From contig CAMSZT010000012.1 in NCBI GenBank assembly GCA_947066815.1, positions 22,897 to 86,896 on the forward strand: a stretch of 64,000 nucleotides of DNA, read 5' to 3'. This DNA is from an uncultured Lachnotalea sp. GTDB taxonomy: Bacteria > Bacillota > Clostridia > Lachnospirales > Lachnospiraceae. Under the pieces are notes generated by a model. It was not told where the DNA came from. It did not search any database and was given only the letters and a program-made list of their open reading frames with translations. Both the position numbers and the translations under genes were made by a program. Below are positions 63,001-64,000 of this stretch, piece by piece. The stretch's first letter is position 1. Each line of letters begins with the position of its first letter.

Positions 63001-64000
63001 GCGAGGGGAGCGACAGTGTTACACGCATGTCGCGCCCTCCTTGTGTCAATTTCAATCCACGCTCCCGCGAGGGGAGCGACGGCTTCTGCCTTCTCTCTGG
63101 CGCTCTCCGCAATCTTATTTCAATCCACGCTCCCGCGAGGGGAGCGACATGATGCACGGTGTCAGCCGCGTCCCAAGCGTCGTATTTCAATCCACGCTCC
63201 CGCGAGGGGAGCGACGATTGTGGTGGATGATGCCGGGTACTTCGGAGGATTTCAATCCACGCTCCCGCGAGGGGAGCGACATAATTGTCCTTATACAGAT
63301 CTTCCAGGACTCCAATTTCAATCCACGCTCCCGCGAGGGGAGCGACCCCTTCTGCATCAGAAATCAGTGCTTTCCCATGTATTTCAATCCACGCTCCCGC
63401 GAGGGGAGCGACCGTCGTCGTTGGTGACAATCTTCGACGTCGGCTTATTTCAATCCACGCTCCCGCGAGGGGAGCGACTTTCCCGTACTGGCTCCCGACC
63501 TGGGTGATCGGGATATTTCAATCCACGCTCCCGCGAGGGGAGCGACGGAAGTAACGGAGAGCTACGAGGGGACGGACGTGATTTCAATCCACGCTCCCGC
63601 GAGGGGAGCGACAAAATTCTTCCGGCATTCCAGCACGTCATCAAAATTTCAATCCACGCTCCCGCGAGGGGAGCGACCCTGCGGCGCTGTCAGCTCGTAC
63701 CCGTATTCAATCTATTTCAATCCACGCTCCCGCGAGGGGAGCGACCTACAATCGCGTGGGGCAACGCTGACGACCTTGCATTTCAATCCACGCTCCCGCG
63801 AGGGGAGCGACGTATGCTTCTGCCAGCTGCTCCGCGCTGGTGTTTATTTCAATCCACGCTCCCGCGAGGGGAGCGACTGTATGCTTCTGCCAGCTGCTCC
63901 GCGCTGGTGTTTATTTCAATCCACGCTCCCGCGAGGGGAGCGACTGTATGCTTCTGCCAGCTGCTCCGCGCTGGTGTTTATTTCAATCCACGCTCCCGCG
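57074..64000 (-). CRISPR. Type I-C CRISPR array, 104 spacers in window, continues past right edge
   Basis: 104 complete 32-nt repeats (ATTTCAATCCACGCTCCCGC then GAGGGGAGCGAC) plus the first 21 nt of a 105th at 63980. I saw no variant, including the leftmost. Spacers are about 33-36 nt; the period averages 66.4 nt. The reverse complement begins GTCGC and ends GTGGATTGAAAT, the classic type I-C repeat, whose 3' end forms the crRNA handle. Transcription is therefore leftward and the leader, probably with cas genes, lies beyond 64,000. No degenerate repeat marks the left, leader-distal end. An AT-rich stretch of about 35 nt separates it from the tetR side. Long open frames across the array are artefacts of the repeat. 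Confidence 0.98.
63812..63979 (-). repeat. Same CRISPR spacer present three times in succession
   Basis: Spacers 63812-63845 (34 nt), 63878-63912 (35 nt) and 63945-63979 (35 nt) all contain GTATGCTTCTGCCAGCTGCT and end in GGTGTTT. The two rightmost are identical; the leftmost lacks one nt at its left end. Confidence 0.95.

Noticed and set aside
57074..64000. Many long open frames in and around the array encoding recurring peptides such as ISIHAPARGAT and FQSTLPRGER
   Set aside because: They are translations of the CRISPR repeat in different frames; a stop-free repeat plus short spacers produces them by chance.

Overview
This window is from a GC-rich member of the Firmicutes, most likely a Clostridia/Lachnospiraceae-type gut anaerobe. 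That is an inference from gene content: ROK glucokinase, a Csp-like subtilase, ChW repeats, Bce-type transporters, DegV, strong AGGAGG ribosome sites and a type I-C CRISPR array. Nearly all genes from 1 to 49.9 kb lie on the minus strand, so transcription runs right to left. No rRNA, tRNA, prophage or intact insertion sequence was seen.

Layout. 1-3.3 kb: HflX (cut by the window edge), a TPR lipoprotein, DegV and dUTPase, probably one operon. 3.5-10.8 kb: a sugar locus with a GH4 glycosidase and a four-gene ribose-type ABC importer, with a divergent AraC regulator. 10.9-16.7 kb: protein quality control (Csp-like subtilase, a ClpX with a low-complexity linker, an HtrA protease, a small membrane protein). 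16.8-19.6 kb: remnant of a LuxR-type gene, an ABC exporter and glucokinase. 19.7-21.5 kb: an AAA ATPase plus a TOPRIM-like partner, a candidate defence pair. 21.5-27.5 kb: MATE pump, RelBE-type toxin-antitoxin, alanine/glycine symporter behind a large structured leader, MutM and two small membrane proteins. 27.5-32.6 kb: a Bce-type detoxification module (transporter plus two-component system) whose regulatory pair is split by a palindromic element. 32.7-36.3 kb: PurH and a CAP/ChW secreted protein.

36.5-54.4 kb is the most distinctive block, a tellurite-type (Ter) stress module. It contains an AIM24-like protein, four TerD-family proteins, a calcium-type P-ATPase, a HAD phosphatase, TelA, YceG, a rhomboid protease, a protein that appears to fuse a YceG-like region to a trypsin-like protease, a citrate-lyase-like enzyme, a phosphoribosyltransferase and a StiP/Pelota-type protein. 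Published comparative genomics proposed that such Ter neighbourhoods sense metal or membrane stress and make a nucleoside-like metabolite; the linked proteases here suggest a proteolytic arm. A small Cys-rich lipoprotein with its own Lgt-like enzyme is embedded in the block.

54.4-57 kb holds a PutP-type symporter and a TetR regulator. From 57,074 to the end of the window there is one uninterrupted type I-C CRISPR array: 104 complete repeats, 104 spacers and a partial 105th repeat. No cas gene is in the window. Repeat orientation puts the leader beyond the right edge. Several spacers recur with identical right ends but left ends shifted by 1-2 nt, which points to repeated capture from the same PAM.
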